64,000 bases of DNA, taken from positions 1 to 64,000 of the forward strand of contig JABFGJ010000003.1 of assembly GCA_013112545.1 (NCBI GenBank), in the 5' to 3' direction. A program made the translations under genes and the position numbers. Under the pieces are notes generated by a model that was not told the origin of the DNA, did no database searches, and was given only the letters and a program-made list of their open reading frames with translations. Source of the stretch: Bacteroidota bacterium (GTDB taxonomy: Bacteria; Bacteroidota; Bacteroidia; Flavobacteriales_E; Vicingaceae). Each line of letters opens with the position of its first letter. The first letter of the stretch is position 1. Of this stretch, positions 32,511-42,600 are shown piece by piece.

Positions 32511-34691
32511 TTATAAAATCAACAAACCATTATCTCTCAAATATAATACTTGTTCTGAACTCCAGAAAGAAACAAAGTCTTCATTTTCCATTTCAAAGGA
32601 TTTCTGAACTTCACTTAATAAGGTATTTGAGCGTTTGTGAATCTGACAATTATCCAGTGTTTGATATAAGCAATTGCCTATGTTTTCTGAGAAAATCAAA
32701 TCAAATTGACTTGTTTTTGTATCAAAAGATAGAATAACTTGAGTTTTTGATTTCCCCTTTTTAGTGCTTATTTGCTTTTTTATCGATGGAGTATTACCTA
32801 GCCAAACTACGATGGCATTGGATTTAAACGTTTCCCTTTGTTTAAGTTCTAGGCAATTGCGAATAAAGTCAGGAGCTATAGTGGGTGCTGAAACTTTAAA
32901 GTCGAACCAATCTTGCAAGGGCAAATCAAAACCAAGATCATGCATGTAATTGTATAATGCTTTTTTTAAACCATCGCTAAATCGTTCATGCTTTATTCCT
33001 GTTTTGTCTATGAATTCAACATCATTATTGGCAAATTGTATTTCTTTTAGTTGAGGTTCAATTCCAAATTCTTGGGGATTTAGTCCAATAGGAGAGTGGG
33101 CCGTTAATGCAAATTGATGCCAAAAACCAGATTCGATAACACCTGATTCAAAGAGTTGGCGAACCATTTCTAAACTGTCGATGGTTTCTTGTTTGCTTTG
33201 CGTTGGAAAACCAAACATTAAATAGGCATGAACCATAATGCCGGCGCTTGTTAGGTTATTGCAAACTTGTGCAACTTGCTGCACTGTAACTCCTTTTTTT
33301 ATGAGCTTTAGCAAGCGATCAGAGGCTACTTCCAAGCCTCCAGAAACGGCAATGCAACCAGATTCTTTTAAAAGGAAACACAAGTCTTTTGTAAAACTCT
33401 TCTCAAATCGGATATTAGCCCACCAGGTAAGTTTTAATTTGCGCTTAATGATTTCTATCGCTATTGCTCTCATGAGGGCAGGAGGAGCCGCTTCATCAAC
33501 AAAATGAAATCCTGTTCCACCAGTCTGCAAAATCATTTCTTCCATACGATCTACTACAAGATTGGCTGTTACAGGCTCGTAGAGTTTAACATAATCTAAA
33601 GATACATCGCAAAATGAGCATTTTGCCCAATAGCAACCATGCGCCATTGTTAACTTGTTCCATCGGCCATCGCTCCACAGACTGTGCATGGGATTAGCCA
33701 TTTCTATCACCGAAATGTATTGATCTAACGGTAAATCGCTATAATCGGGCGTGCCAATTTGCGATTGTCTATAATCTGCTTGAGTAGAATTATTTTTATA
33801 AACTACTTTCTCATTTTCCAATAGAAAAGTACGCTTAAAGTCCACTGAAGAGCTTAGGCTTTTATGCAGCAATTCGATTGGCAATTCCCCATCATCTAAG
33901 GTGATAAAATCAAAATATTCAAAGACTCGTTTATCGTTTAAACTTCTCAATTCTGTATTGGGAAAACCACCACCCATAACAATTTTAATGTGCGGATAAT
34001 GCTTCTTTATAAACTGAGCACAACGAAATGCACTGAATAAATTTCCCGGAAAAGGAACCGAAATACAGAGCAACTTAGGCTGAAATTTCTTTATTTTTTC
34101 TTCTAGTATAGCTAGCGTAATTTGATCGATAATGGTTAAAGCTTTTTGCAAATTCTCATGAATTTCATCAAAGGAATTAGCACTTCTACCTAGCCGTTCG
34201 GCATAGCGACTGAATCCAAAATTTTCATCCACACATTCTACAATAAAATCGGAGAGATCTTCTAAATACAAAGTAGCCAAATGCGTTGCTCTGTCACGCA
34301 TGCCCATTTTGCCAAAAGCCCAATCCAGTTCTTGTGGCTCGTCAAATCGAGCAGCTTCGGGCAAGTAATTTCCCGCGCAAATTTGTCGTGCAAGCGTTTG
34401 ATTTTTGCCTTGTAAAAACTCAATAATCGAATCTATGCTTTGGATGTAATCATCACGTAAAGCGAAAATTCTTTTGGCATTTTCAGATTGTATAGAACCC
34501 CGATTGGCAGCAGTTTCAAAGGCATTTGATAAACCATGCTTCGAGAAAAAAGCAACAATCACTTCAATTCCCAAATCCACTTGATGGTTAGAAATGCCTT
34601 TGGTGTTTAAGAAACCCTTTAAATATGCTGTTGCCGGATAAGGTGTATTTAATTGGGTAAACGGCGGTGTGAGTAAAAGTATGTCTTTCAA
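32511..34691 (-). CDS. B12-binding radical SAM protein
   Basis: This 726-residue protein has an N-terminal cobalamin-binding Rossmann-like region (about 1-270, with SVPFPGNLFSAFRCAQFIKK and MGGGFPN), then a radical SAM domain with the cluster motif GCYWAKCSFCDVS (near 350-362) and VSGGLEVASDRLLKLIKKGVT. The three Cys are spaced CX4CX2C, one residue longer than the textbook CX3CX2C. Relatives include methylases and ring-forming enzymes; the product here cannot be predicted. The C-terminal 150 residues are unrecognised. No peptide or pigment pathway is adjacent. Confidence 0.82.
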   Translation of the reverse strand: MKDILLLTPPFTQLNTPYPATAYLKGFLNTKGISNHQVDLGIEVIVAFFSKHGLSNAFETAANRGSIQSENAKRIFALRDDYIQSIDSIIEFLQGKNQTLARQICAGNYLPEAARFDEPQELDWAFGKMGMRDRATHLATLYLEDLSDFIVECVDENFGFSRYAERLGRSANSFDEIHENLQKALTIIDQITLAILEEKIKKFQPKLLCISVPFPGNLFSAFRCAQFIKKHYPHIKIVMGGGFPNTELRSLNDKRVFEYFDFITLDDGELPIELLHKSLSSSVDFKRTFLLENEKVVYKNNSTQADYRQSQIGTPDYSDLPLDQYISVIEMANPMHSLWSDGRWNKLTMAHGCYWAKCSFCDVSLDYVKLYEPVTANLVVDRMEEMILQTGGTGFHFVDEAAPPALMRAIAIEIIKRKLKLTWWANIRFEKSFTKDLCFLLKESGCIAVSGGLEVASDRLLKLIKKGVTVQQVAQVCNNLTSAGIMVHAYLMFGFPTQSKQETIDSLEMVRQLFESGVIESGFWHQFALTAHSPIGLNPQEFGIEPQLKEIQFANNDVEFIDKTGIKHERFSDGLKKALYNYMHDLGFDLPLQDWFDFKVSAPTIAPDFIRNCLELKQRETFKSNAIVVWLGNTPSIKKQISTKKGKSKTQVILSFDTKTSQFDLIFSENIGNCLYQTLDNCQIHKRSNTLLSEVQKSFEMENEDFVSFWSSEQVLYLRDNGLLIL

Positions 34692-34868
34692 TGGATCTGT
34701 ATAATTGGTTCAAATATACAGAATGCCAATTGAGGCAAGTTTTATCGTAGAAAAAAAGAGGGGGAGGGTGTTTTTTATTGTTGTTGGTATAGAAGGTGTT
34801 TTCTTATTACTGAATCTGATTTGGGTGTTTAATTACTAATGATGAATTACCAATTAATAGTTTAGATA

Positions 34869-34928
34869 TAGAGTTGTCATGTTAAGCGGCTTGTCTGCCG
34901 TAACGGATGTCGAAACACTACAACTCTA
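34869..34928. repeat. 60-base inverted-repeat element
   Basis: TAGAGTTGT (34869-34877) and ACAACTCTA (34920-34928) are exact inverted arms around a GTCATGTTAAGCGG..TGTCGAAAC interior, resembling the TCATG..GTCGAAACA words repeated in many Bacteroidota genomes. The rest of 34692-34970 shows nothing gene-like. Confidence 0.5.
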
Positions 34929-34978
34929 CTAATTTAACTAGCTAAGTTGGATACAGATTCAATCTTGCTTTTTAACTT

Positions 34979-35008
34979 GCCGCAGGGTTGCAAACCGCTG
35001 CGGAGCGG
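34979..35008. repeat. Inverted relative of the 200-base repeat head
   Basis: It matches the reverse complement of 12026-12055 (the head of the 200-base repeat) at 27 of 30 positions, sharing GCCGCAGG, TTGCAAACC and TGCGGAGCGG. It is a dispersed GC-rich palindromic repeat, here on the opposite strand and outside the cassette array. Confidence 0.6.
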
Positions 35009-35079
35009 GTGTCTCGCCGCTAAGAGGAAACCCATGCGGAGAAGGTTACTATCGGGATTAGCAAGAGCAGTTAACTTGA

Positions 35080-35328
35080 TTAGCGGCTAATACTTCCTTT
35101 AAATATTATGTAACACCAATACCAAATTAAAATAATCATTTCAATAAGACATAAATAACCCATAAAATCTCCCAGTCCATATCCAACTATAAAAGCTAAA
35201 CTCAAAGGAATTGTAAGAATTGTTGTCAAAATACTTTAGAACAGAAAAGTGAACATCAGATAAGACGTCAATCCATAAAGAACGACCAAAATAGTAGAGT
35301 ATAACGCTGCCTTTTGATTTACCTTCAT
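35080..35328 (-). pseudogene. Broken gene for a small membrane protein
   Basis: ATG at 35328 opens a frame of 82 codons plus stop, interrupted at codon 31 by TAA (35236-35238). The translated parts are three hydrophobic segments: AALYSTILVVLYGLTSYLMF, then after the stop ILTIPLSLAFIVGYGL and EMIILIWYWCYIIF. The charge pattern and unbroken frame after the stop suggest a recent loss. Family unknown. It sits upstream of the S9 peptidase gene on the same strand. Confidence 0.5.
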
Positions 35329-35382
35329 TTTAATTGTTAATTAATCTTTCTCATTACTATTTTGGTTGACAATTATTTACCA

Positions 35383-37371
35383 TCACTTCAAGTGCAAGGC
35401 AAAAAATCCCATCATGCATTTGTATAATTCGATGCGATTTTCTTCTCGTCCAAATCCGTGGCCTTCATCGTATTTTACCATATAAGGGGTGTCTATTCCT
35501 CGGGCTCTCATGTTTTCTACCACTTGGTCAGATTCTTCTATATTAACTCTAGGGTCATTTGCTCCTTGCACTACAAATAGCGGTTTGGTTATCTTATCCA
35601 CGTTTAATGCTGGCGATACTGCTTTCATAATTTCCTGATCTTCTGGGCTGTTTTCATCGTACCATTGCTCATAAACCTGACCTAAAAATGGTTTCCAATA
35701 AGGCGGGAAAGCTTTAAAGAAAGTAAACAGGTTTGAAACGCCTACATAATCCACTCCACAAGTATAAAGATCTGGTGTTTTCACCAAACTACCCAAGGTG
35801 GCCAAACCGCCATAACTTGCGCCGTAAATTGCAATCTTTTCTTCGTCAATGACATTCAAGGTTTTTACATAAGCTACTGCATCTTCTAAATCGTTTAGCA
35901 TCTTACGGCCAATTTGTTTGTTGCCTGCCAAATAAAATTCTTTACCATAACCTCCAGAGCCTCTATAGTTGACTTGCAAGGTCGCATAACCTCGGCTTGC
36001 AAACAACTGTACTTCAGGGTTAAATCCCCAATCGTCTCTTGGGCCATAAGGACCTCCATGAGGATTGACTATCATGGGGACTTTTCCATTTTCAACAGCA
36101 TTTGGCAGGGTTAAGTAGCCATAAATTGTCAAGCCATCTCTACTTTTAAACTGTATCGATTTCATGTTTGCCATGTCTTCTTCGTGAAGCTGGGGCATTA
36201 AATCTATGATTTCTTTGAACGAATCAGATTTTACATTGTAAGTGTAATACTTGCCATAAAGCTTGTCGCTAGTAACATAGATTAAATATTTGTCTTCTTC
36301 ATCGGTTACACTAGAAACATTAAACTCCTTGTCGCCAAATTGCTTTTTAAATTTTTCATTCAATTTTTTAGCCGTAGCACTTACAGGTACCACATGGTAT
36401 TTTTCGCCATTGTAATAATAATAGTCCAGTTCAAAACCTCTTTTTCTAGAAACACTTAGTCCACCGACATCAAAAGTGGGGTTGGAGTAAACTTTTTTCA
36501 GCTCTTTCTTTTTAGCAAAGTCATATAAAATAATTTCATCCGTATTGCTATTGATATTGCTCATAACATAAGCATCATGAGGGTTTTCGGATGTGTAATC
36601 AAAACTGATGATGTTGAAATTGTCTTTCCAAGTAGTTTGAATTATTTTCTCAAACTCACCATTTAATTTGGTTCTGTAATACAAAACATATTCGGTTCCA
36701 TTTTGCTGTTTAGTAAACGCTTTTAAATTTCCATCTTTATCAAAATCATAACTACTTATTGGGTTTGCTGGATCTTCGTTGGTATATAGTTTTTCGATTT
36801 CAGCAGTCTTGATGTTTATTTTATAAGGCTCAAATACTTGAGGATTATCTTTATTCATTGAGATAATTAGATAATCTTTTTGCTCTTTCAAGGAGTTGAG
36901 AATACCCACTCTTACATTATCATAAGGGGTTAACTCAACTTGATTTTTTCCATCTAGATCAACCGCAAAAAGGTGATAATTTTCGTTTCCACCTTTATCC
37001 ATAATATAAATTAAGCGACTTTCATTCGCCCAACCGTACCCTCTAATGAGTTCGTCTTTTTCTTCTATAGCCCTTATTATTTCATCCGTTTCGGTGTTTT
37101 TTATATACACATGGCTTTTTCCGTCTTCTTCTCTTTGCTTATAAGAAACGTATTTACCATCGGGTGAAAACTGGAAAGAAGATTGACTTGGTTTTCTAAA
37201 ATAATCTTCTACTGAGTATTTATAGTCGCCACGTTCTTGCTGAGCAAGTTTCAACAATTCTTCTTGGCTAGAAACTAACTCTGGATTTCCTTTTACTTCC
37301 ATTTCTTCATGTTGTGCTTGAACTGCAAAAAGAACAATAAAAGCTATACCGGTCAATATTATTTTTTTCAT
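35383..37371 (-). CDS. S9-family prolyl oligopeptidase-like peptidase
   Basis: This 662-residue exported peptidase has a signal peptide (1-19, ending VQAQ), a beta-propeller-like N-terminal part (DGKYVSY, TENPHDAYVMSN-type repeats) and an alpha/beta hydrolase domain from about 410. The catalytic triad is Ser519 in YGASYGG, Asp606 in GANDPRV and His638 in DEGHGF. NPHGGPYGPRD gives the oxyanion-hole stretch. It resembles acylaminoacyl peptidases or dipeptidyl peptidase IV relatives that cleave short peptides in the periplasm. It is transcribed alone. Confidence 0.88.
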   Translation of the reverse strand: MKKIILTGIAFIVLFAVQAQHEEMEVKGNPELVSSQEELLKLAQQERGDYKYSVEDYFRKPSQSSFQFSPDGKYVSYKQREEDGKSHVYIKNTETDEIIRAIEEKDELIRGYGWANESRLIYIMDKGGNENYHLFAVDLDGKNQVELTPYDNVRVGILNSLKEQKDYLIISMNKDNPQVFEPYKINIKTAEIEKLYTNEDPANPISSYDFDKDGNLKAFTKQQNGTEYVLYYRTKLNGEFEKIIQTTWKDNFNIISFDYTSENPHDAYVMSNINSNTDEIILYDFAKKKELKKVYSNPTFDVGGLSVSRKRGFELDYYYYNGEKYHVVPVSATAKKLNEKFKKQFGDKEFNVSSVTDEEDKYLIYVTSDKLYGKYYTYNVKSDSFKEIIDLMPQLHEEDMANMKSIQFKSRDGLTIYGYLTLPNAVENGKVPMIVNPHGGPYGPRDDWGFNPEVQLFASRGYATLQVNYRGSGGYGKEFYLAGNKQIGRKMLNDLEDAVAYVKTLNVIDEEKIAIYGASYGGLATLGSLVKTPDLYTCGVDYVGVSNLFTFFKAFPPYWKPFLGQVYEQWYDENSPEDQEIMKAVSPALNVDKITKPLFVVQGANDPRVNIEESDQVVENMRARGIDTPYMVKYDEGHGFGREENRIELYKCMMGFFALHLK

Positions 37372-37475
37372 CTTTTTTATGTATTTGAGTTAGCAATTTA
37401 GGATGAAAAAAAAGTTAGAGCATATAGAATGTGATAAACAAGGTTTTTTCTAGGATAAGGAAAGCGATAACAAGT

Positions 37476-38615
37476 TTAAGTGGAATGAGTTATAATTAAG
37501 TCCGCCAAGTCTTTTCCAACTAAACTACCAATTGCTACACCCATGCCTCCAAGTCTAACGCCGCAATAAATATTTTTTTCAAGCTGTTTAATAATCGGTT
37601 TTTTTGTTTTTCCAACTCCCATAGTTCCCGCCCAATGCTGTTCTATCGTAAAGGAGCTGTTAGGTAAAATTTGGGATTCTAAGAGGTAACTCAAATGATT
37701 AATAATTTTGTCAGAAGTGTTTAATTCATCTGTTTCTTCGCCTTCAAAATCTAAGTTTCTACCACCTCCAAAAAGCACTCTATTTCCTATATTTCTGAAA
37801 TAATAATAGCCTTTATCGAAATGATGAATGCCTCTAACTTTTAAATCGGGAATAGGGGAGGTGATCACCACTTGTGCCCGTGCAGGCTTAACATCTTCGT
37901 TTGGTAGAAATTGCTTGGCAAAACCATTGACACAGATAGCTAATTTGTCAAAACTTATTTTCCCATAATTGCTAATAATCTCATGATTTTCAATGGTTTT
38001 AACTTCTATTCCATTCAAAATTTGTATGCCTAAACCAATTGCAAGCTGAACCAACCTTTGCATCATTTTTCCAGTATTTAATTGGCCTTCTGCTTTGTTG
38101 CTAATCGCTTTATTAAACCCATAGAAACCACTTTTTTCGCAATATGAATTGGCTACTTGAAAATTCTGTTCAATTCCGGTTATTCGTTTTAAGTGTTGGT
38201 TTAACCATTCTATTTGTTCTATGCTATGATTAAAAATTGCTTTTTCATTGGGTTTAAACAATTCGTGAGATCCTAATTCTAAATATTCAATGGATACAAC
38301 GCCCAAAAGTTCCCTCAAATACACTAAACCTTGCCACCTTTTTTCTATTGTTTCAAAAACTTCATGTTCGGAATTGTTGTTTATGTCATCTAAAATTTCT
38401 GAGGCACTACCAATGCAAGCGAAACCAGCATTTTTAGTGCTTGCTCCACTTGGTAAATAACCCCGTTCCAGCACCAACACATTTTTATTGGGTTTAGCTT
38501 TTTTTAAGTGTATAGCAGTTGACAGCCCAACAATTCCAGATCCGATGATTAGAAAATCAACATGTTTTAGATAAGATTCTTTTTCCCAATACGAAAGTTG
38601 ATTAAATGCTAGCAT
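37476..38615 (-). CDS. FAD-dependent amino-acid oxidase-like oxidoreductase (DAO family)
   Basis: This 379-residue protein has a dinucleotide-binding FLIIGSGIVGLST (21-33) and the following acidic VLVLERG, then STKNAGFACIG, the FAD-contact loop of DAO proteins. The C-terminal GVRLGGMGVAIGSLVGKDLADLI is the second FAD motif. It probably oxidises an amine or amino acid. The start at MLAFNQ gives about 17 residues before the first beta strand. It stands alone between the S9 peptidase and the bTHX gene. Confidence 0.82.
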   Translation of the reverse strand: MLAFNQLSYWEKESYLKHVDFLIIGSGIVGLSTAIHLKKAKPNKNVLVLERGYLPSGASTKNAGFACIGSASEILDDINNNSEHEVFETIEKRWQGLVYLRELLGVVSIEYLELGSHELFKPNEKAIFNHSIEQIEWLNQHLKRITGIEQNFQVANSYCEKSGFYGFNKAISNKAEGQLNTGKMMQRLVQLAIGLGIQILNGIEVKTIENHEIISNYGKISFDKLAICVNGFAKQFLPNEDVKPARAQVVITSPIPDLKVRGIHHFDKGYYYFRNIGNRVLFGGGRNLDFEGEETDELNTSDKIINHLSYLLESQILPNSSFTIEQHWAGTMGVGKTKKPIIKQLEKNIYCGVRLGGMGVAIGSLVGKDLADLIITHST

Positions 38616-38714
38616 GAATTAAAGATAAATATTTTACTCCTTGTTTGCTAGCCTGTTTTAATTCATATGCTTTTAAAAATTGGCTGTGTTTTTAATTTCA
38701 AATGAGGATAAAAA

Positions 38715-38752
38715 AATAAACCTTAGAGTTTATACTTTCTCTAAGGTTTATT
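38715..38752. terminator. Strong hairpin terminator
   Basis: Perfect 14-base arms, 38715-38728 (AATAAACCTTAGAG) and 38739-38752, lie between the bTHX gene and the oxidoreductase gene. It probably ends the bTHX transcript on the minus strand. Confidence 0.75.
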
Positions 38753-38791
38753 AAATGCTAATTAGATTGTGTTTTGTGTAAAATGCTTGAT

Positions 38792-39040
38792 TTACTCTTT
38801 TGTTTTAGTACTTGCTGCTTTTTTAGGTGCTGCTTTTTTTGCCTTTGGCTTAGCTGCAGTAGTTTTTTTACTTGTAGTTTTTGTTGTTTTCTTAGTTTCG
38901 CTAGCTTTAGCTTTTGTAGCTTGTTCTTTCTTAACGGCTTTAGGCTTTATTTCTACTTTAGTCTTTTTCCTTTGTCTGCTTACACCTGCAGAGCCTGCTT
39001 TCCTTTTTCCTTTTTTACTTTTTATATCGCCTTTTCCCAT
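38792..39040 (-). CDS. Small ribosomal protein bTHX with histone-H1-like tail
   Basis: This protein has 82 residues. The first 26 (MGKGDIKSKKGKRKAGSAG..) follow the bTHX pattern MGKGDxKxxxGKxxxGSxGxxR; bTHX is a short basic peptide held in the head of the 30S subunit. The remaining 56 residues are Lys/Ala/Thr-rich with TKTTSKKTTAAKPKAKKAAPKKAA, like histone H1 tails. Ordinary bTHX proteins are about 26-40 residues, so the tail is an added part. It lies upstream of a hairpin terminator and next to the HU gene, both facing the same way. Confidence 0.65.
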   Translation of the reverse strand: MGKGDIKSKKGKRKAGSAGVSRQRKKTKVEIKPKAVKKEQATKAKASETKKTTKTTSKKTTAAKPKAKKAAPKKAASTKTKE

Positions 39041-39131
39041 TTGTATCTATTTTTTGATTGTTCATAATTTGAATATCAAATATAGAAATTTACTGCTGAC
39101 TAAAAAAAGAATATAAAATATTAGGGCACAA

Positions 39132-39163
39132 AAAAACCGTCTCGAGTTTTCGAAACGGTTTTT
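39132..39163 (-). terminator. Terminator of the HU gene
   Basis: AAAAACCGT (39132-39140) pairs with ACGGTTTTT (39155-39163). It starts 20 bases after the HU stop and reads as a stem followed by T-run on the minus strand. Confidence 0.7.
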
Positions 39164-39182
39164 AAACTAATAGGTATAAGTA

Positions 39183-39455
39183 TTAGTTTACGTTTCCTGA
39201 TAATTCAGAACCTGCTTTAAACTTTACAACATTTTTTGCTGCGATGTTTATTTCTTTTCCAGTTTGTGGGTTTCTACCTTTTCTAGCTGCTCTTTTTGAA
39301 ACAGAGAAAGTTCCAAATCCAACTAAAGCAACTTTATCACCTTTTTTTAATGCACTTCCAGTTGCATCTAAGAATGAGTCTAATGCTCTTTTAGCATCTG
39401 CTTTAGATAATCCAGCTCCGTCAGCCATTGATTCAATTAATTCTGCTTTGTTCAT
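39183..39455 (-). CDS. HU-family DNA-binding protein
   Basis: This 90-residue nucleoid protein binds and bends DNA as a dimer. It shows the HU fold: [28 protein letters not shown], then the dimer strand [28 protein letters not shown], with the DNA-contact Pro in GRNPQTG and the closing [12 protein letters not shown]. Normal length. It has its own terminator and is probably abundant. Confidence 0.95.
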   Translation of the reverse strand: MNKAELIESMADGAGLSKADAKRALDSFLDATGSALKKGDKVALVGFGTFSVSKRAARKGRNPQTGKEINIAAKNVVKFKAGSELSGNVN

Positions 39456-39636
39456 GTTTAAATGTTTTAAATTATAAATTAGATTAATACTTCATTGAAG
39501 CGAGCACAAATATAGATTAAAACCTAAGCGGTGCAAGGATTTCAACGAAAAAGAGTATGTTTTGTTGAAAAATAGGGTCGAATGTTAATAAACATAGCGC
39601 AATTCAGCGCCTAAAGGCGTTTAAGCATCAATTATT

Positions 39637-42600
39637 TCAATATGATTTCTTATTAAAGAGGTTTCCTATAAAGTCTAGTAGTTTTCTCAAAACATCGTAA
39701 TATAAGGTAATCGCCAATACAATTGAGAAAAACCAAAGGACTAATAAGTTTGCAGAAAAAGTTGTAATGTTTGTACCAAATAGCTTTTTTGAAGGTGCTA
39801 AAAAGTGCGCTCTAAAACCAATTGGATCTTTATATATAGGATCTGCTCGTTGAATTAACTCATTATCCCACTCAATAATTTTATCTAAATCGTTTTTATT
39901 GGTTAATAAATTTTCCAGTGACTCATTGGTGTATTCATTCTTCATTTTTATGAAGAGTGCTTTGTCTTCATCCGTTTTATTGAGTTTGATTAACAATTCA
40001 TCTTTAACATCACTATAGTGATTGTACTTGTCGATATAATAATCAGAAAGCTCATTGATGTAGTCGGAAATAGCACTGAGTTGCTCTTCACTCATATTTT
40101 CTACGGTAAGAGATTCTATATCCGGAAATTGTATTTGACTGTTTTGCTCATTTTCTTTACTAAACTCATTAGCTAATAGTAAATAGGCATTATTTAACTC
40201 CTCTTGAGCTTCAGTATTTTTTTTATTTCTAATGATGAAGTTCAACTTATCTTTAATACGAGTTAACCAGAAATTCTTTTTAAAGGATGCATTTTTTAAG
40301 TCTTTATCTATAAAATAAAATTGCTGATTGAATTTGTTGTTTTTAAACTGATTGACCGATAAGGCTTCAAAAGCCCACTTAGAAGCCATTATTTCTCCGG
40401 CCATAGGCACTTTTTTCTGTATGGTTATTACTGGGTTTAGCTTATCAAACTTGACAATAACTCCACTGAGCAATAATTGAGGAATAATTAAAAATGGAAT
40501 AAGGATATAAATGGTAACAGCCGAATCGAAACTAGACGAAATATTCAAACCAAGCATATTTGCAAAGCAAGAAACGGAAAAGAGTATAAGCCAGTATTCA
40601 AAGTACATACCTTTAATTTCTAATACTGTATTTCCCACCAACACAAATGTTAAAACCTGAATGGCTGATACTGTGAACATGATGAAAATCTTAGAAAACA
40701 AATAGCTCCCTTTACTGAGGTTTAAGAATTTCTCACGTTTTAAAATTTTACGATCTCGAATTATTTCTTCGGCACTAACTGTTAATCCTAAAAATAGTGC
40801 AACAATTACACTCATGAAAATATAAGCAGTTAGATTTTCATTTAACCTAAAAATATAACCATCGACATTGGTTGAGTCTGCACTTGAGTATTTAATAATA
40901 AATGAAAGGATAAAGCCCAATACTGGTGCTTCCAAAAAGTTGATTAATAAATATTGTTTATTCGTCAGCTTTGACAGAACATCTCTTTTAATAAAGACTA
41001 GAAATTGCTTCCAGGCATTGGGTATTTTTAAATTGCTAATCGGTGGATTTGTATTCACCTCCACATCTTGATGATTAGATTTGTTAGCTTCTTTATATTT
41101 CTTTGACCATTCTTTAGGTTTGACCCTTCTTTTATCAGTCTGATTTCCATATTCATCTAAAATTTTTGATTCGATGATATTAAAAATCTGCTCAGGGTTT
41201 ACATTACCACATTGAATGCATTCACTTTCAACAGCATTGGCTTGCTGAATTTGTTTTTTAAAGTAAACGATGGCATCTACAGGGTTGCCATTGTAAATTA
41301 AATGACCACCAGTATCTAAAATAATCAACTTGTCAAACATTTTAAAAATGTCAGATGATGGCTGGTGGATTACAACAAAGATTAGTTTTCCCCTTAAGGT
41401 CAATTCTTTTAAAAGATCCATGATGTTTTCTGAATCTCTAGATGATAATCCTGAAGTTGGTTCATCTACGAATAAAATAGATGGTTCTCTAATTAACTCT
41501 AAACCAATGTTTACACGTTTTCTTTGTCCGCCACTAATTGTTTTTTCAAGCGGACTTCCAACTTTTAAATGCCTTGTTTCATATAAGCCAAGACTGTGCA
41601 ATATTTTAAAGGTAAGTTTTGCAATTTGAAAGTCAGATAAATCGCCAAAGCATAACTTGGCGTTGTAAAATATATTTTGAAAAACAGTTAGCTCTTCAAT
41701 AAGCAAATCATCTTGAGAAACATAACCGATAACACCTTCAATTTTGTCTTTATTGCTCGGTTCGTGTACATCAAAACCGTTAATTCTTACAGAACCTTTA
41801 GTGGGTTTGTAATTTCCGTTTAAAACGTTTAGTAATGTGGATTTTCCAGCTCCACTGGCACCCATAATTCCTATTAAGTCACCCGATTCTTCTTCTAAAG
41901 ACATGGGATACAAACCGATGTTTCCATTTTTAAATTTATAGGTGATATTATCAATCGTAAATGATGTTTTCTCACTGGATGAGTCACTTAAAAACTTATT
42001 GATTATATCGCTATAATAAATCGGCGAAATATTAGAAGCCCTAATTGAAGAGCCTTGTGTTAAAACATAGGTCTTTTTAGGTCGTATTATCTGGCCATTT
42101 AAAAGAGTTTCTGTTGTTCCAAAATATTTCAGGAAAAACATATTCACACTTCTAATATTCAGAATGTGAATTTGACCTTGTAATTTGTCAGACTTTATAT
42201 GAAAATGCTCTCCTTCGTGTTTGTCGTGGTTGTTTATTAAAAGTAAATTCTCATACTTCGGTATTTCATTCGCTTCACTTTTAACAAAATCTTTAGCATT
42301 GTTAAACTCTGTTTTATTTATATTAAAAGAATCGGCAACCGTATCAACAAACTCCATGGCTTGTTCTGTATCGTTATCGTTTTGATAAATAAACTCTAAC
42401 AATTGCACCAGTACATAAATCTTTTGCTTTTGGGTCAACTCTTTGTTGATCTCCATGCAAATCTTTAAAATCTTTACAGAATTGAGTGAGGTCCTTTTTC
42501 TTGCTTTAAGCCCTTCGCGTTTTTTGTTTTGTTCGTTGTAGTAGCGATCGTAAACCAATAAATATTCGTTCACCAAATCACGATTTAATTGCTCCTCCAA

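Noticed and set aside
38769-39116. Plus-strand hydrophobic frames opposite the bTHX-like gene
   Set aside because: Low-complexity Phe/Cys/Leu strings are the complement of the Lys/Ala-rich tail codons; the minus-strand gene has a family match and a terminator.
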